A stretch of DNA of 64,000 nucleotides from positions 58,441 through 122,440 of the forward strand of contig CAMDWI010000011.1 of assembly GCA_945878555.1 (NCBI GenBank), in the 5' to 3' direction. The first letter of the stretch is position 1; every line of letters begins with the position of its first letter. This stretch comes from Klebsiella pneumoniae. GTDB taxonomy: Bacteria > Pseudomonadota > Gammaproteobacteria > Eutrophobiales > Eutrophobiaceae. Shown here one piece after another: positions 18,155-27,483 of the stretch. The notes under the pieces were generated by a model. It was not told the DNA's origin and made no database searches. It was given only the letters and a program-made list of their open reading frames with translations. The translations under genes and the position numbers were made by a program.

Positions 18155-19422
18155 TGGACACCCCCTGCACGGTTCAAGGGAATGACACGAAGTCCTTCCC
18201 CGCCGGTATGCCAGCTCAGGAATACCTGCTCATCTGCTGTAATTAACAGCGGGTGATCGGACGCGTCGGCCGTATCTGCCACCACGGAGGCGGGTTGCCA
18301 GGACGCGCCTTCATCAACCGAGATCAATAATTTGATCGTTGTCTTTTCACCATCAAACTGTTTCCAGACCAGATATAACCTGTCGCCTACACGGGCCAGT
18401 GACGGGTGACTGGCCCCGGCCGCGGCGACTGGAAACAGGTTTTCTATCACTCCCAGCTCCGGGCTGTATCGACCATAAAAAATCCCCTTGCGCGCGTCGC
18501 CGAGTGTAAACCAGCTCAAATGATAAGTACCATCTGTGGCCGTTACCATCGCCGGGCCATGATGAGGGCAGGCCTCAATCTTCCAGTTATCATCGGTAGC
18601 ACGCTGGGCCGGTGTGACCACACCGTCGGTAGCGAGTTCGGCAAATCCGTGATCGCGTGTGGTTTCATTGTAGATATGGCGCCAGAATGCGGCGACATCT
18701 CCGTGCTGTGTCTCGCTCATCGCTATACGGCAACACTCACAACTGTAGTCAGCGACCTTGATGTTTTTGGCAAAGGTCACGCCGTCATCACTGGACCAGG
18801 TGTAATACAGGGCTGCACCGATATACTTGCGCCCGGCGGCTTCTGCCGCGACCATATCGCGCTTGTCCAGCCAGGCCATGAAGATATTACCGGTACTCGT
18901 CACCAGCATTGATTCAAACCGATGACTGGTCGTCAGACCGTCATCATTGATCGTCCTGACCGGTTCAAACGACTTGCCACCATCCACTGAGCGGGTGAAA
19001 CGGATATCACCAAAAAATGGCCCGTCGAGCACCTTGGTCCATGACACATAAATTTCGCCATTACGACCGAAGGCGACCTTGGCTCGGTTCTCGCCGTTGG
19101 TATACACCGGCTCAGGCTCGGCATTGACCCGGACCGGCTCACTGAATTGTTTGCCCTGATCATCTGACCATGCAACATAGACATGTTCACCAACCACATA
19201 ACTGACCCACAATCTGCCGTCCGGGTCATAGGCCGTGGTCGGTGTGCGTCCACAATGTACCGAGATTGCCGGTGTAAATGCGCAAGTCGCCTCGGCCGCA
19301 TCCATATGCATCGTCATCGGTTGGCGGGCACACCCGGCCAGCATAACCAGCAGACCAAAAGCAACCATCCGTAGCGATGGCCGCGCTGTTTGACGTACTC
19401 CGGATGGTACCTTGCAGTTCAT
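18151..19422 (-). CDS. BNR/sialidase-fold lipoprotein
   Basis: 423 residues. Lipobox MLAGC near residue 30, then a beta-propeller with repeated Asp-box-like turns: WSDDQGKQFSEP, SVDGGKSFEPV, SSDDGVTF and SVDEGASWQPA. True sialidases need an arginine triad and a Tyr/Glu pair that I cannot confirm, so glycosidase activity is not claimed. GGGAG-type SD eight bases before the ATG at 19422 supports the start. A CECC motif (ADYSCECCRIAM) in the propeller could bind metal or form disulfides; coupling to a TlpA-like thioredoxin fits the latter. Confidence 0.8.
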   Translation of the reverse strand: MNCKVPSGVRQTARPSLRMVAFGLLVMLAGCARQPMTMHMDAAEATCAFTPAISVHCGRTPTTAYDPDGRLWVSYVVGEHVYVAWSDDQGKQFSEPVRVNAEPEPVYTNGENRAKVAFGRNGEIYVSWTKVLDGPFFGDIRFTRSVDGGKSFEPVRTINDDGLTTSHRFESMLVTSTGNIFMAWLDKRDMVAAEAAGRKYIGAALYYTWSSDDGVTFAKNIKVADYSCECCRIAMSETQHGDVAAFWRHIYNETTRDHGFAELATDGVVTPAQRATDDNWKIEACPHHGPAMVTATDGTYHLSWFTLGDARKGIFYGRYSPELGVIENLFPVAAAGASHPSLARVGDRLYLVWKQFDGEKTTIKLLISVDEGASWQPASVVADTADASDHPLLITADEQVFLSWHTGGEGLRVIPLNRAGGVQ

Positions 19423-19486
19423 TGTTATAACTCCCTGTTACTATTCTGTCTGATCGAATGGGCTCTCGGTTACATCAGTATCCGGA

Positions 19487-20344
19487 TTATTTCGAATGCT
19501 GGTGTTCAGCGTGATCGTGCTCCGGTTTTTCTGCTGTACTGGTCGCCGGTGCGGCCTCTGCTTCATGTTTGTGACTGGAATGATCGTGTTCAGGTTCCGC
19601 TACTACCTCACCAGCGACAGTTTCGGATTCCAGGTATGACCATAACGAGATCCCGCCCTGCTTGCGGATAAAAGACCTTCTGACAGTCCGATCCTTCCAT
19701 TTGGACAAATCCGATGGACCATTGCCGACGCGGCCATGTGTATACATCGGCAGTGTTATTTCCCCGATTGTTATCAGAAAACTGGTGCCACCGTCCGGGT
19801 TGGTTTTCTCTTCCACGGCAGACACTACGCCAACCGGCCCAGGCACGACACTCTTGTTTTCGAGCGCAGAGGCACCCACCGGTGAAACCAGTCCCGCCAG
19901 TATATAACTCGCGGCCTGCGCCCGCGTGGGAACAGTAGCTGCCTGTGAGGCATCATGTTTATCCTGGAAAAACAGCGTATTGATATCGGCATAGGTGGCA
20001 TCACCTTCGAGTATCATCACCAGGCCCTTTTCCTTTGCTGCGTTTGCGAGCGCAGTAACATCGGGCTTTTCACCCTCTGGTCCCAGCTTCGCATCCATCG
20101 CCGCCCACACCGCCAGATCAAACCGGGACAGCTTTCTTTCCGGCTCAAAGGTGGTCGTCTCCGGTATGACACCCAGACCAACCAGCACCAGAATATCAAA
20201 CCGCGCCTCTGAAGATTTTACGTCAGGGAACTGGCTGGTATCGGTCATGATATGTGCCATCACCGGCGTAATCGCCAGAAATGAAACCACTAATGTCATG
20301 GAAACAAGGCCGGCCCTGATGCACTTTGATATTGTTTTCTTCAT
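19487..20344 (-). CDS. Exported protein with SLH-like region and His-rich tail
   Basis: 285 residues. Signal peptide to about PVMAH, then segments resembling S-layer-homology repeats (FPDVKSSEARFDILVLVGLG, RKLSRFDLAVWAAM, ATVPTRAQAASYILAGLV). A middle beta-rich part has ITIGEITLPMYTHGR. The C-terminus is strongly His/Glu-rich (EPEHDHSSHKHEAEA, EKPEHDHAEHQHSK), a typical metal-sequestering tail. SD AGGAG is well placed. It is immediately downstream of the TonB receptor. A periplasmic metal buffer or carrier is likely; the overall family is not one I recognise. Confidence 0.72.
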   Translation of the reverse strand: MKKTISKCIRAGLVSMTLVVSFLAITPVMAHIMTDTSQFPDVKSSEARFDILVLVGLGVIPETTTFEPERKLSRFDLAVWAAMDAKLGPEGEKPDVTALANAAKEKGLVMILEGDATYADINTLFFQDKHDASQAATVPTRAQAASYILAGLVSPVGASALENKSVVPGPVGVVSAVEEKTNPDGGTSFLITIGEITLPMYTHGRVGNGPSDLSKWKDRTVRRSFIRKQGGISLWSYLESETVAGEVVAEPEHDHSSHKHEAEAAPATSTAEKPEHDHAEHQHSK

Positions 20345-20385
20345 AAAAAATACTCCTGATTATCGGATTAAAAGTACCTTCTGTA

Positions 20386-22671
20386 TCAATAGTCCAGTGC
20401 CGCCTCCAGAAAGACTGTACGCATTGGATAAGGATGATTTACATACGCCAGCTTGTTGAACAGATTGTCTACTGCCAGACTGAGCCTGATATTTTCAGTC
20501 AGTTTGTAGTTTGACTTCAGGTTGACCATTGTGTACTCATCCATGACCGCATAGGTCTGCCTGCCGATGTCGGAATTATCAAGCTGCTGGAATGCCTTGG
20601 TCGCATAACGTACACCGCCGCCGAAGTCCCAGTCGTCAGTGATATGGTAGGTCAGCACCAGGTTGCCACGCCACTTCGGAAGCCGGGGAAAATCATTACC
20701 CACGATGGCCGGATTCAGGCTGTTGCGGGTAATTTCCGATTTCATCAGCGTCAGGTTGGCGCGGATATCCAGCTTGCCATTCAGCGTACCATTCTGCGTG
20801 TAGACCATTTCCACACCTTTGGTTTCCACCTCATCCACCGGCAGGAAGGTACGGATTAATACATTATCCACCGTGCCATTCTGGCTGAAAATGACATCCT
20901 CGATGGTTTCATAAAGGAAATTTAACCTGACATAACCATTACCCTCACCGATGGCACGTTCGACCATCAGGTTATGGTGTAAGCCGTCTTCCGGCGCGAG
21001 GTTTACATCTGCCAACCCTGTACCCACCGTATTACTCTCATAGGAAAACAGCTCTTCCACGATCGGGAACCGGTAGGCCTTGGCTATTGAATAGCGGAAC
21101 AGCCATTCATTACCTGGTGTGAATCCGACAGAAAATTTCGGTGAGAAGTGATTGACTGAACGATCCGCATGGTCCTGCAGATTGTTGGTGGCATAGTTAT
21201 ACAACATGCCGTTATTACTTTCCCAGAACTCCTGACGACCACCCACTACGACATCCCACTGCTCAGTAACGTCCCAGCCTACCTGTGCGTACAGGGAATT
21301 GGCCACAGTTTCACCACCGCTGGTATTACGCGCTGTTCCAAATACACCCGCCAGATAGTCCGGAGAATTATAGTCGGTCAGACTCAGACTGTAGTTTGCA
21401 TACTGATAACCGGTCACCAGTTCCAGATCCTCCCGCCCCAGGAATTGATCTGTCTCCACCTTGATATCAGCGGTCTTCCAGCCGGTATCATCAAAATCAC
21501 GTATACGGCCGGCCGGTGTATAGGTCGGGTCGCCGGGGTGTTGCAGTGAACTGCGGGTCTCATCCTGTAACATCTTGTAGTAGCTCAGATTCATCTCCAG
21601 CCACCAGTTCTCGGTAACCGGTCCCTGCAACCTGCCGGCGACCAGGATATTCTGGCGATCCGATGCGTCCTCGGTAAAACTGTTACGCGTGACGTTGAAT
21701 AACTGGCCTTCCGGCGTCCTGAAGTTTCCATTCCATACCGGCTGCCCGGTCGTGGTGGAAACCAGATAGTTATTCACGTTATCGGTTTCCCGGACACGGT
21801 TCTCATAGGCGACATTGAACAGCGAGAACCAGTCACCGAAATCATAACCCAGCTTGACCTTGAACTGATCTGTATTCGCCTCCTGGGTGCCGGTATCTCC
21901 CCAGTTGATTACATTAGAGTCCGTTGAGCTCTTGCCCGGGATGCCACCCGTGACCGTATCTATCGTTCCTGACGCCGTGGCCAACACGTTGGAGAAACGG
22001 TAATCCATCGGGTGACTGTTATTTTCCAGATGGATCCAGGAGGTATACAGACTCAGATTTCCGAATTTGTCGCCGTACGAACCAAAGACCCTGCGGCCAT
22101 TCAGTTTGTCCTTGAAGCCGACCTCTTCATAGTCGTTCTGGAACATCGATCCTTCCAGATGGAAGCTGCGCTCGGTCGGGATCTTCGTTTCAAAATTAAC
22201 AACACCGCCCATCGCATTGCCACCATACTCTGCAGAGAATGGCCCATAGACAACTTCAATCGTACCAATCTCATTTGCTCCCACCAGCGCCCAGCGCGGA
22301 GAACCGTTAAATGCGGTCTGCAGAAAATAATGCAGCGGGACACCATCTGCATAAACGGAAGTCCGGGCAGTCTGGAACATACTGGCAGTTCGCAGACCCA
22401 TCGTGCCATTCGGGTCGCCAATATAACGCTGACGGATGATCAGACTCGGTTCAAACTTCAGCAGATCTTCCGTCGTCATCGGATTGATACTGACCAGATC
22501 ATCCTGGCCAAGTAAAACCGTTGAACTGCTACGGTGCGATTGGTCTACCAGTCTGCCTTGCCCGAAGACAGTGATCTCTTCCACATCTTCGTGGGCTGTT
22601 ACAAATAAAGGTGTACTTCCAATTACTGCTGTCAACAATAAACGCGACAACGCGCTTTTTTCAAGATTCAT
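20386..22671 (-). CDS. TonB-dependent outer-membrane receptor, likely metal/metallophore
   Basis: 761 residues from the ATG at 22671, which has GGAG nine bases upstream and gives a signal peptide ending VTAHEDVEE. TonB-box-like EEITVFGQ, then a plug domain with VYADGVPLHYFL, IGTIEVVYGPFSAEYGGNAM and GGVVNFET, then a ~600-residue beta barrel ending in an aromatic residue (LEAALDY). Energised import across the outer membrane via TonB-ExbBD, which are not in this window. The adjacent His-rich protein, DUF2946 gene and YtkA/peroxidase pair suggest copper or a copper chelate as substrate (inference). Confidence 0.88.
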   Translation of the reverse strand: MNLEKSALSRLLLTAVIGSTPLFVTAHEDVEEITVFGQGRLVDQSHRSSSTVLLGQDDLVSINPMTTEDLLKFEPSLIIRQRYIGDPNGTMGLRTASMFQTARTSVYADGVPLHYFLQTAFNGSPRWALVGANEIGTIEVVYGPFSAEYGGNAMGGVVNFETKIPTERSFHLEGSMFQNDYEEVGFKDKLNGRRVFGSYGDKFGNLSLYTSWIHLENNSHPMDYRFSNVLATASGTIDTVTGGIPGKSSTDSNVINWGDTGTQEANTDQFKVKLGYDFGDWFSLFNVAYENRVRETDNVNNYLVSTTTGQPVWNGNFRTPEGQLFNVTRNSFTEDASDRQNILVAGRLQGPVTENWWLEMNLSYYKMLQDETRSSLQHPGDPTYTPAGRIRDFDDTGWKTADIKVETDQFLGREDLELVTGYQYANYSLSLTDYNSPDYLAGVFGTARNTSGGETVANSLYAQVGWDVTEQWDVVVGGRQEFWESNNGMLYNYATNNLQDHADRSVNHFSPKFSVGFTPGNEWLFRYSIAKAYRFPIVEELFSYESNTVGTGLADVNLAPEDGLHHNLMVERAIGEGNGYVRLNFLYETIEDVIFSQNGTVDNVLIRTFLPVDEVETKGVEMVYTQNGTLNGKLDIRANLTLMKSEITRNSLNPAIVGNDFPRLPKWRGNLVLTYHITDDWDFGGGVRYATKAFQQLDNSDIGRQTYAVMDEYTMVNLKSNYKLTENIRLSLAVDNLFNKLAYVNHPYPMRTVFLEAALDY

Positions 22672-22763
22672 TATATGAACTCCATTATTCACAATTTGCT
22701 GTGTACACACCTGCACGCAGATGTATAACCAAGCCAGTCGAAACTACGACTGACATCAGATTG

Positions 22764-23198
22764 TTAAATTATGAATACGACAGGAGGCGCGCGAGGCTGT
22801 TGAGGTTGTTGGCGGAATAAGGGGGTGTTAAATGAAGAACTGACCGTAACATACTGATCCGGGCCTACCGGAAACAGATGGTCATGGGCAAAGGCAATCG
22901 TCTGGACAAAGGTCGAACTGGTCGACCATAAACCGCAGGTCTCGCCTGCCATGCCGGTACTGGCATCTGCATCAGCGGCTGCATTGCCATGGTGTTTATG
23001 GATTGCATGCGGGTCATCTGATGGAGAACCCGTCGTTTTTCCATTGAGGCCTTCGCAGAGGACGATGGACAGACCGAGCGGACCATCGCCACCGGTTTCG
23101 AGCATGAATCCGGGGGCAATCAGCGCACGCAAGCCTACTGTTATGGCCAGTAACCATAAAAACAGACTGTTACGGTGCACCTTGCGTATGACGTTCAT
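22764..23198 (-). CDS. DUF2946-family protein
   Basis: 144 residues starting at ATG 23198 (an upstream in-frame start would remove the clean N-terminus). One N-terminal hydrophobic helix (LFLWLLAITVGLRALIAPGF), a Cys-containing loop ending in CEGLNG, a His-rich stretch (DDPHAIHKHHGN), a second Cys (GETCGLW), and the family-typical C-terminal proline motif QQPRAPPV. DUF2946 genes commonly sit beside copper-related TonB receptors in proteobacteria. The biochemical role is not established. Confidence 0.75.
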   Translation of the reverse strand: MNVIRKVHRNSLFLWLLAITVGLRALIAPGFMLETGGDGPLGLSIVLCEGLNGKTTGSPSDDPHAIHKHHGNAAADADASTGMAGETCGLWSTSSTFVQTIAFAHDHLFPVGPDQYVTVSSSFNTPLFRQQPQQPRAPPVVFII

Positions 23199-23324
23199 AA
23201 TTAAAGTGTATACGTTGCCGTTAGGAAAATACAACCAGTATCTTATTCACAATGCTATCTTCAATAATTTTTACACAATCTTGTATACCGGCTATACCGT
23301 CAGGTCCCAGAGTTATGCCGAGGT

Positions 23325-24620
23325 TTAATTTCCAGCATCCGGTACAGATTGCGTACTGGTCAAAGTGTTTAAAAATGCCTCCAGATCAGTCAACTCGGAA
23401 GATTTCAGTTTCAGCGGAACGATCTCCGGCACACGTCCATTCAGCGATCTCGCACCATTGTAATGTGCAAGTACCTCGGTCAGTGACGTCATTTGCCCGG
23501 CGTGCATATACGGTGCGGTCTTTGCAATATTGCGCAGGCCCGGTGTCTTGAACGCCCGGTACAAACCAGAACCGGTGGCCCGGATAAAACGCAGGTGGGT
23601 ACATTGTTCCGGACGGGCATCGCTGTAACTGCCCAGACAATTAAACGGATCCTGTTTTACCCCAACCACACCCTCAAGACGCCCGGTGTCCTCACCTGCT
23701 GCCGGACGTATACCGGTATTATGAAAAGAATAATTGGTCAGCAGTGGCCCGTTATGGCAGTTAATACATTGTGCCTTGCCGATAAACAGGCGCAAACCGT
23801 TCGCCTCGGCCGGGGTGTAGCGGGTCATCATTGCTGAGGTATCCCCGGCGATAACAGCCTTGATATAGTCATCAAGGCGCGCAGGTGCAGGCAGGAGCAG
23901 ACGTTCATACGCCGCAATGGCCTTGCCAACGTTCGCAAATATCCGGTTGATAACATCCTGATCCACATCAGTCATGTTGTCCCAGGCCTGGTGAATTTCC
24001 GGATCATCAACCGGCCCGGCGGTAGCAGGAAACCTGACCGCATCACTGATGTCCGGAAACGGCCCAAAGATCGCCTCGTACTGCTGACGATATGCCAGGT
24101 CCGTGTACAACAGATGTGCAACCTGGCTGCGGTTGCTGCCATGTTCTACGCTGTTCTCCAGTGGACCCAAGGCCTGCGACCACTGGCTGTCCTTGCGGCC
24201 ATCCCAGAAAAACCAGTGGTTATAGGCGGCACCTGTCAGCGTCATGGCATGACGTCTGGTCACACCCACGCCATTGGCCAGCGCCAGACCGTCCGTAAAA
24301 TAGAGCGAGGGCTGATGACAGGTAGCACAGGCGACCTTGCCATTAACACTCATACGGGCATCGAAAAAGAGTTGCTGTCCAAGGCGGGCCGCCAGCGGAT
24401 TATCCGCGACGGCATTGGAAGGATCGGGTGGCAGTGGCCGTAATTTTTCCAGCGCAAGCGTCGCGAGCAGTTTTTTTTCTGATGGCGTCCACACATGTGG
24501 ACTTACAGCTTCTATCCCGGTCTGCTGCGCACCGGTATTGCGGACAAGGAACAGCAGACAGATCGTCACACACAACAACACACTGATCAGCAAGCGGTAA
24601 CGACAAACAGGCAACTGCAT
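23325..24620 (-). CDS. Di-haem cytochrome c peroxidase / MauG-family protein
   Basis: 431 residues from the ATG at 24620; the frame is open upstream, but that would overlap the preceding gene. An N-terminal membrane-targeting stretch (RLLISVLLCVTICLLFLV) leads to two c-type haem sites: CATCH (VACATCHQPSLYF) and CINCH (AQCINCHNGPLL). Conserved peroxidase-family segments include RHAMTLTGAAYNHWFFWDGR and FKTPGLRNIAKTAPYMHAGQ. Members reduce H2O2 or oxidatively modify partner proteins in the periplasm. It follows the YtkA-like gene by 14 bp, so the two probably work together. Confidence 0.88.
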   Translation of the reverse strand: MQLPVCRYRLLISVLLCVTICLLFLVRNTGAQQTGIEAVSPHVWTPSEKKLLATLALEKLRPLPPDPSNAVADNPLAARLGQQLFFDARMSVNGKVACATCHQPSLYFTDGLALANGVGVTRRHAMTLTGAAYNHWFFWDGRKDSQWSQALGPLENSVEHGSNRSQVAHLLYTDLAYRQQYEAIFGPFPDISDAVRFPATAGPVDDPEIHQAWDNMTDVDQDVINRIFANVGKAIAAYERLLLPAPARLDDYIKAVIAGDTSAMMTRYTPAEANGLRLFIGKAQCINCHNGPLLTNYSFHNTGIRPAAGEDTGRLEGVVGVKQDPFNCLGSYSDARPEQCTHLRFIRATGSGLYRAFKTPGLRNIAKTAPYMHAGQMTSLTEVLAHYNGARSLNGRVPEIVPLKLKSSELTDLEAFLNTLTSTQSVPDAGN

Positions 24621-24634
24621 AAACACGACGCGGT

Positions 24635-25138
24635 TTACTCCACTATCAGATCCAGGATGACCGTATCGGAAGTACTGCCCGAAGTGATATACAACATCAT
24701 TTGCCATAAGCCAGGCATATGAAAGGTCATGCCTTCTATCAGATAATCACCGTTCCCCTGGTTACCCGTCACTTCCGGTACGGACGGCATTTCGTGATCA
24801 TGGGCCGGCATACCTCCACTCAACTCGATAACAGCATCTTCCACCGGTTGACCATCTGACGTCTCGACATGCACGATCCAGCGATGAAACTGATTGATGA
24901 CCACCGGATCCAGATCGCTCCTTACTGAAACTATAAACACACCACGGTTTGACTTTCTGGCCGTGCTCAAGGCTGGTACCGTCTGATCCACTGCATTTGT
25001 TGTCTCACCGGTATGCTCCCGGATCAGTGGCTGATACTGGGGAACCTGGGCTGCAAGCTGGCCTTGCGGTGTCATCAACACTGTCAACATCGTTAATATA
25101 AATGCCGTGTTATTGTGCAATTTGAAGGTCATGATCAT
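24635..25138 (-). CDS. YtkA/FixH-like periplasmic protein
   Basis: 167 residues from the ATG at 25138; the frame extends to a TTG at 25147, and an ATG at 25132 is also possible. Signal peptide to about GQLAAQ. The C-terminal ~100 residues are an immunoglobulin-like YtkA domain with IVHVETSDGQPVEDAVIELS, GGMPAHDHEMPSVP and YLIEGMTFHMPGLWQMML. The Met/His clusters (MPAHDHEM, MTFHM) are plausible copper ligands. Genes of this kind often pair with di-haem peroxidases, as here. The function is unproven. Confidence 0.78.
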   Translation of the reverse strand: MIMTFKLHNNTAFILTMLTVLMTPQGQLAAQVPQYQPLIREHTGETTNAVDQTVPALSTARKSNRGVFIVSVRSDLDPVVINQFHRWIVHVETSDGQPVEDAVIELSGGMPAHDHEMPSVPEVTGNQGNGDYLIEGMTFHMPGLWQMMLYITSGSTSDTVILDLIVE

Positions 25139-25285
25139 CAGTTTCAACCGGTTTGCATATAGAATGTTGCAGTATACATCATAGGCTATGCGGCGGATTC
25201 CCTGCCACCCTTTCTAACCCGTCGTGCGTAATTCCAGTCAGCGACATTGCATTCAAATACATTCGACCTGTAACATGCGGATCAA

Positions 25286-26065
25286 ATGAAAACCGCGACA
25301 GACTGGCAATTTGCCCCTGAGGAAAACAAACCGGTACCCGGGCCCCGGTTTCTGGTTCGTGCGGGTATAGCACTGGCCCTGGTGAATCTACTGGTTATTA
25401 TCGCGGCACCGCTATCCCGGGTCTATCTGGATATCGCGCCGATGCTGGCGTTTCGCATCTTTTTCAATGCGGTACAGGCAGGCGTGGCGCTCGCGATACT
25501 CGGACTGCTGCTGATGATCATTACTGCTGTTACCCGCAACCGGTTCGCAACCAGAGGTGGTCTGATGATGCTGATGCCGGGGATCCTGCCTGCCGCCATC
25601 GTCATTGCCATCATCGGACCGGCGAACATGTCAAAACCGATGATCCATGACATCACCACCGACATCAACAATCCGCCAATGTTTGTCGAGGCCAGAAAAC
25701 TGCGCCAGCCGGATGAAAACACAATTGAATATGACGGTGCTGAACTGGCTGCGAAACAAACGCTTGCCTATCCGGACCTGGCCCCGATTCAGACCCGGAT
25801 GAACACTGACGATGCACTGACCGAGGCCATCCAGGTTGTGAAGGACCTGGGATGGGAACTGGTCAATGTTGATTACAACCAGGGTATCGTCGAGGCATAT
25901 GACACAACACAGCTATTCGGATTTGTTGATGACATCATCATCCGCGTCCGTCGTGACGGCAATGGCAGCCGGGTGGATATCCGATCGGTTTCACGTGTAG
26001 GCAAGGGCGATCTGGGCAAAAACGCCGAACGCATTCGCCGATATATTCGCGCCTATCGTCCCTGA
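25286..26065 (+). CDS. DUF1499 membrane protein
   Basis: 259 residues. Three predicted membrane helices in the first half (IALALVNLLVIIAAPLS, AVQAGVALAILGLLLMII, LPAAIVIAIIGP) are followed by a soluble DUF1499 domain with ALTEAIQVVKDLGWELVNVD and GFVDDIIIRVRRDGNGSRVD. The family is widespread and of unknown function. Its stop overlaps the next start by one base (TGATGG at 26063), so it forms an operon with the hydrolase and SH3 genes. Confidence 0.85.
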   Translation: MKTATDWQFAPEENKPVPGPRFLVRAGIALALVNLLVIIAAPLSRVYLDIAPMLAFRIFFNAVQAGVALAILGLLLMIITAVTRNRFATRGGLMMLMPGILPAAIVIAIIGPANMSKPMIHDITTDINNPPMFVEARKLRQPDENTIEYDGAELAAKQTLAYPDLAPIQTRMNTDDALTEAIQVVKDLGWELVNVDYNQGIVEAYDTTQLFGFVDDIIIRVRRDGNGSRVDIRSVSRVGKGDLGKNAERIRRYIRAYRP

Positions 26066-27483
26066 TGGCACGCAAGTTACTTATCGTCCACGGTTACTCC
26101 GACGGCTCGACCAGTTTTACCGGTCTGGCTGATTATTTTGTCAGTCAGAACCTCTACAGCCGGAAACAGATCTATTTTGTTGATTACAGCAGCATGGATG
26201 ATCAGGCCACCTTCCGTGACTTCGCCGACAAGCTGAACGACGACTACCACCGGATCTGCCCGGACTTCGAGCAGATTGATGTGGTCTGCCACAGTACCGG
26301 CGCACTGGTCACCCGCGCCTGGCTCGCCCTGCACGCAGTGCGCAACCAGAAATACGGAATGAACCGGCCCTGCCCGGTACGCCACCTGCTGATGTTTGCC
26401 CCGGCGAACTTTGGATCGGATCTCGCAGCGATGGGACAATCGTTTCTCGGCAAGACGCGCACCACTTTTTTTAATCAACATGCCCACAAATCCGACTTCA
26501 TGGAATCGGGCCGTGAGATCCTGCAGGGCCTCGAACCGGCCAGTCCGTTTCAGTGGGAGCTGTCGCATTATGATTTGCATGGGAAATCCGGCGCCTACTT
26601 CAATCCGGCCAATGCAGAACAACATCGGTGTTACCCGTTTGTATTCGCCGCCGGTAATTCGTACACCGGCTTGCAGGCGCGCTTGTTGAAGAACCGTGCC
26701 AAGCCCGGTACCGACGGCACTGTCCGCATCAGCGGTACCTCACTGAATACCCGCAAGTGTCATTTCTCGTTTGATGGCAACACTGACATTCGCTGGATCG
26801 AGAACGACATCAAATATGCCGCCATCCCGTTCGCGGTATTTAATGGCTTCAATCATGGCAATATCATCAATCCGATCAGCCGCAATTTTTCGGGCAAGGA
26901 CAGACCAGGACAACTGGCATCACTCGCCTTGCAGGTTGAATCGCTGGAAGATTACAGGCTGGCAGCACTCAGGTTTAGTGAGGTGCTGAATAACAATTAC
27001 GCAGCAATGGACGAATCCTGTCGCGACCAGTACCAGCAGTTTTTCTTCAAGGTACGTGACGATGTCGGGCTTGCGGTCGAGGATTATTTTATCGATTTTT
27101 ATGTACAAGCGACCAATGGCAAGCAACATGCCGGACTGACTGCCGAATTCGACGAAAAGTTTGAAACCAGCTATTACCGCCACACGGCCGACAGCTCCTG
27201 CCGTGCCATGTTGCTGAACTGCAGCGAACTGGTGCGCTTCAAACAGCAACTTGATCAGGCCCGGGCCAGACTGGTCTTTGATATCACCGCCGCCTCACGC
27301 CTGCCGGACATCAGCTACAAGCCCGGTTTTTATATTATCTATGACGGCAGGAACCATGCGGTAAAACCGGAAACCACGTTCATCTATCCGAATACCACCA
27401 CACTGGTTGATATCATCATGAACCGTCAGGCATCGGACAAACTGCTGAATGTGAAAGATTATGCGATGCTGATCCGGAAATGA
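26065..27483 (+). CDS. Alpha/beta hydrolase, lipase-like
   Basis: 472 residues without a signal peptide. Oxyanion-type start LLIVHGYSDGSTSFTGLADY and nucleophile elbow VCHSTGALVTRAW with the candidate catalytic Ser in CHSTG, followed by LLMFAPANFGSDLAA, as in cytoplasmic lipase/esterase-like proteins. The C-terminal third (from about 330) is an extra domain of beta character (LLNCSELVRFKQQL, FIYPNTTTLVDI) that I cannot assign. It is the middle gene of a three-gene overlap operon. Substrate unknown. Confidence 0.78.
   Translation: MARKLLIVHGYSDGSTSFTGLADYFVSQNLYSRKQIYFVDYSSMDDQATFRDFADKLNDDYHRICPDFEQIDVVCHSTGALVTRAWLALHAVRNQKYGMNRPCPVRHLLMFAPANFGSDLAAMGQSFLGKTRTTFFNQHAHKSDFMESGREILQGLEPASPFQWELSHYDLHGKSGAYFNPANAEQHRCYPFVFAAGNSYTGLQARLLKNRAKPGTDGTVRISGTSLNTRKCHFSFDGNTDIRWIENDIKYAAIPFAVFNGFNHGNIINPISRNFSGKDRPGQLASLALQVESLEDYRLAALRFSEVLNNNYAAMDESCRDQYQQFFFKVRDDVGLAVEDYFIDFYVQATNGKQHAGLTAEFDEKFETSYYRHTADSSCRAMLLNCSELVRFKQQLDQARARLVFDITAASRLPDISYKPGFYIIYDGRNHAVKPETTFIYPNTTTLVDIIMNRQASDKLLNVKDYAMLIRK

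Noticed and set aside
18151..19422. Functional sialidase
   Set aside because: Asp-box-like propeller turns are present, but I could not identify the arginine triad or catalytic Tyr/Glu with confidence.
23325..25138. MbnH/MbnP-type methanobactin-linked pair
   Set aside because: The peroxidase is a general di-haem MauG-family member and its partner is a YtkA-like protein, not MbnP. No methanobactin precursor or synthesis genes are visible.
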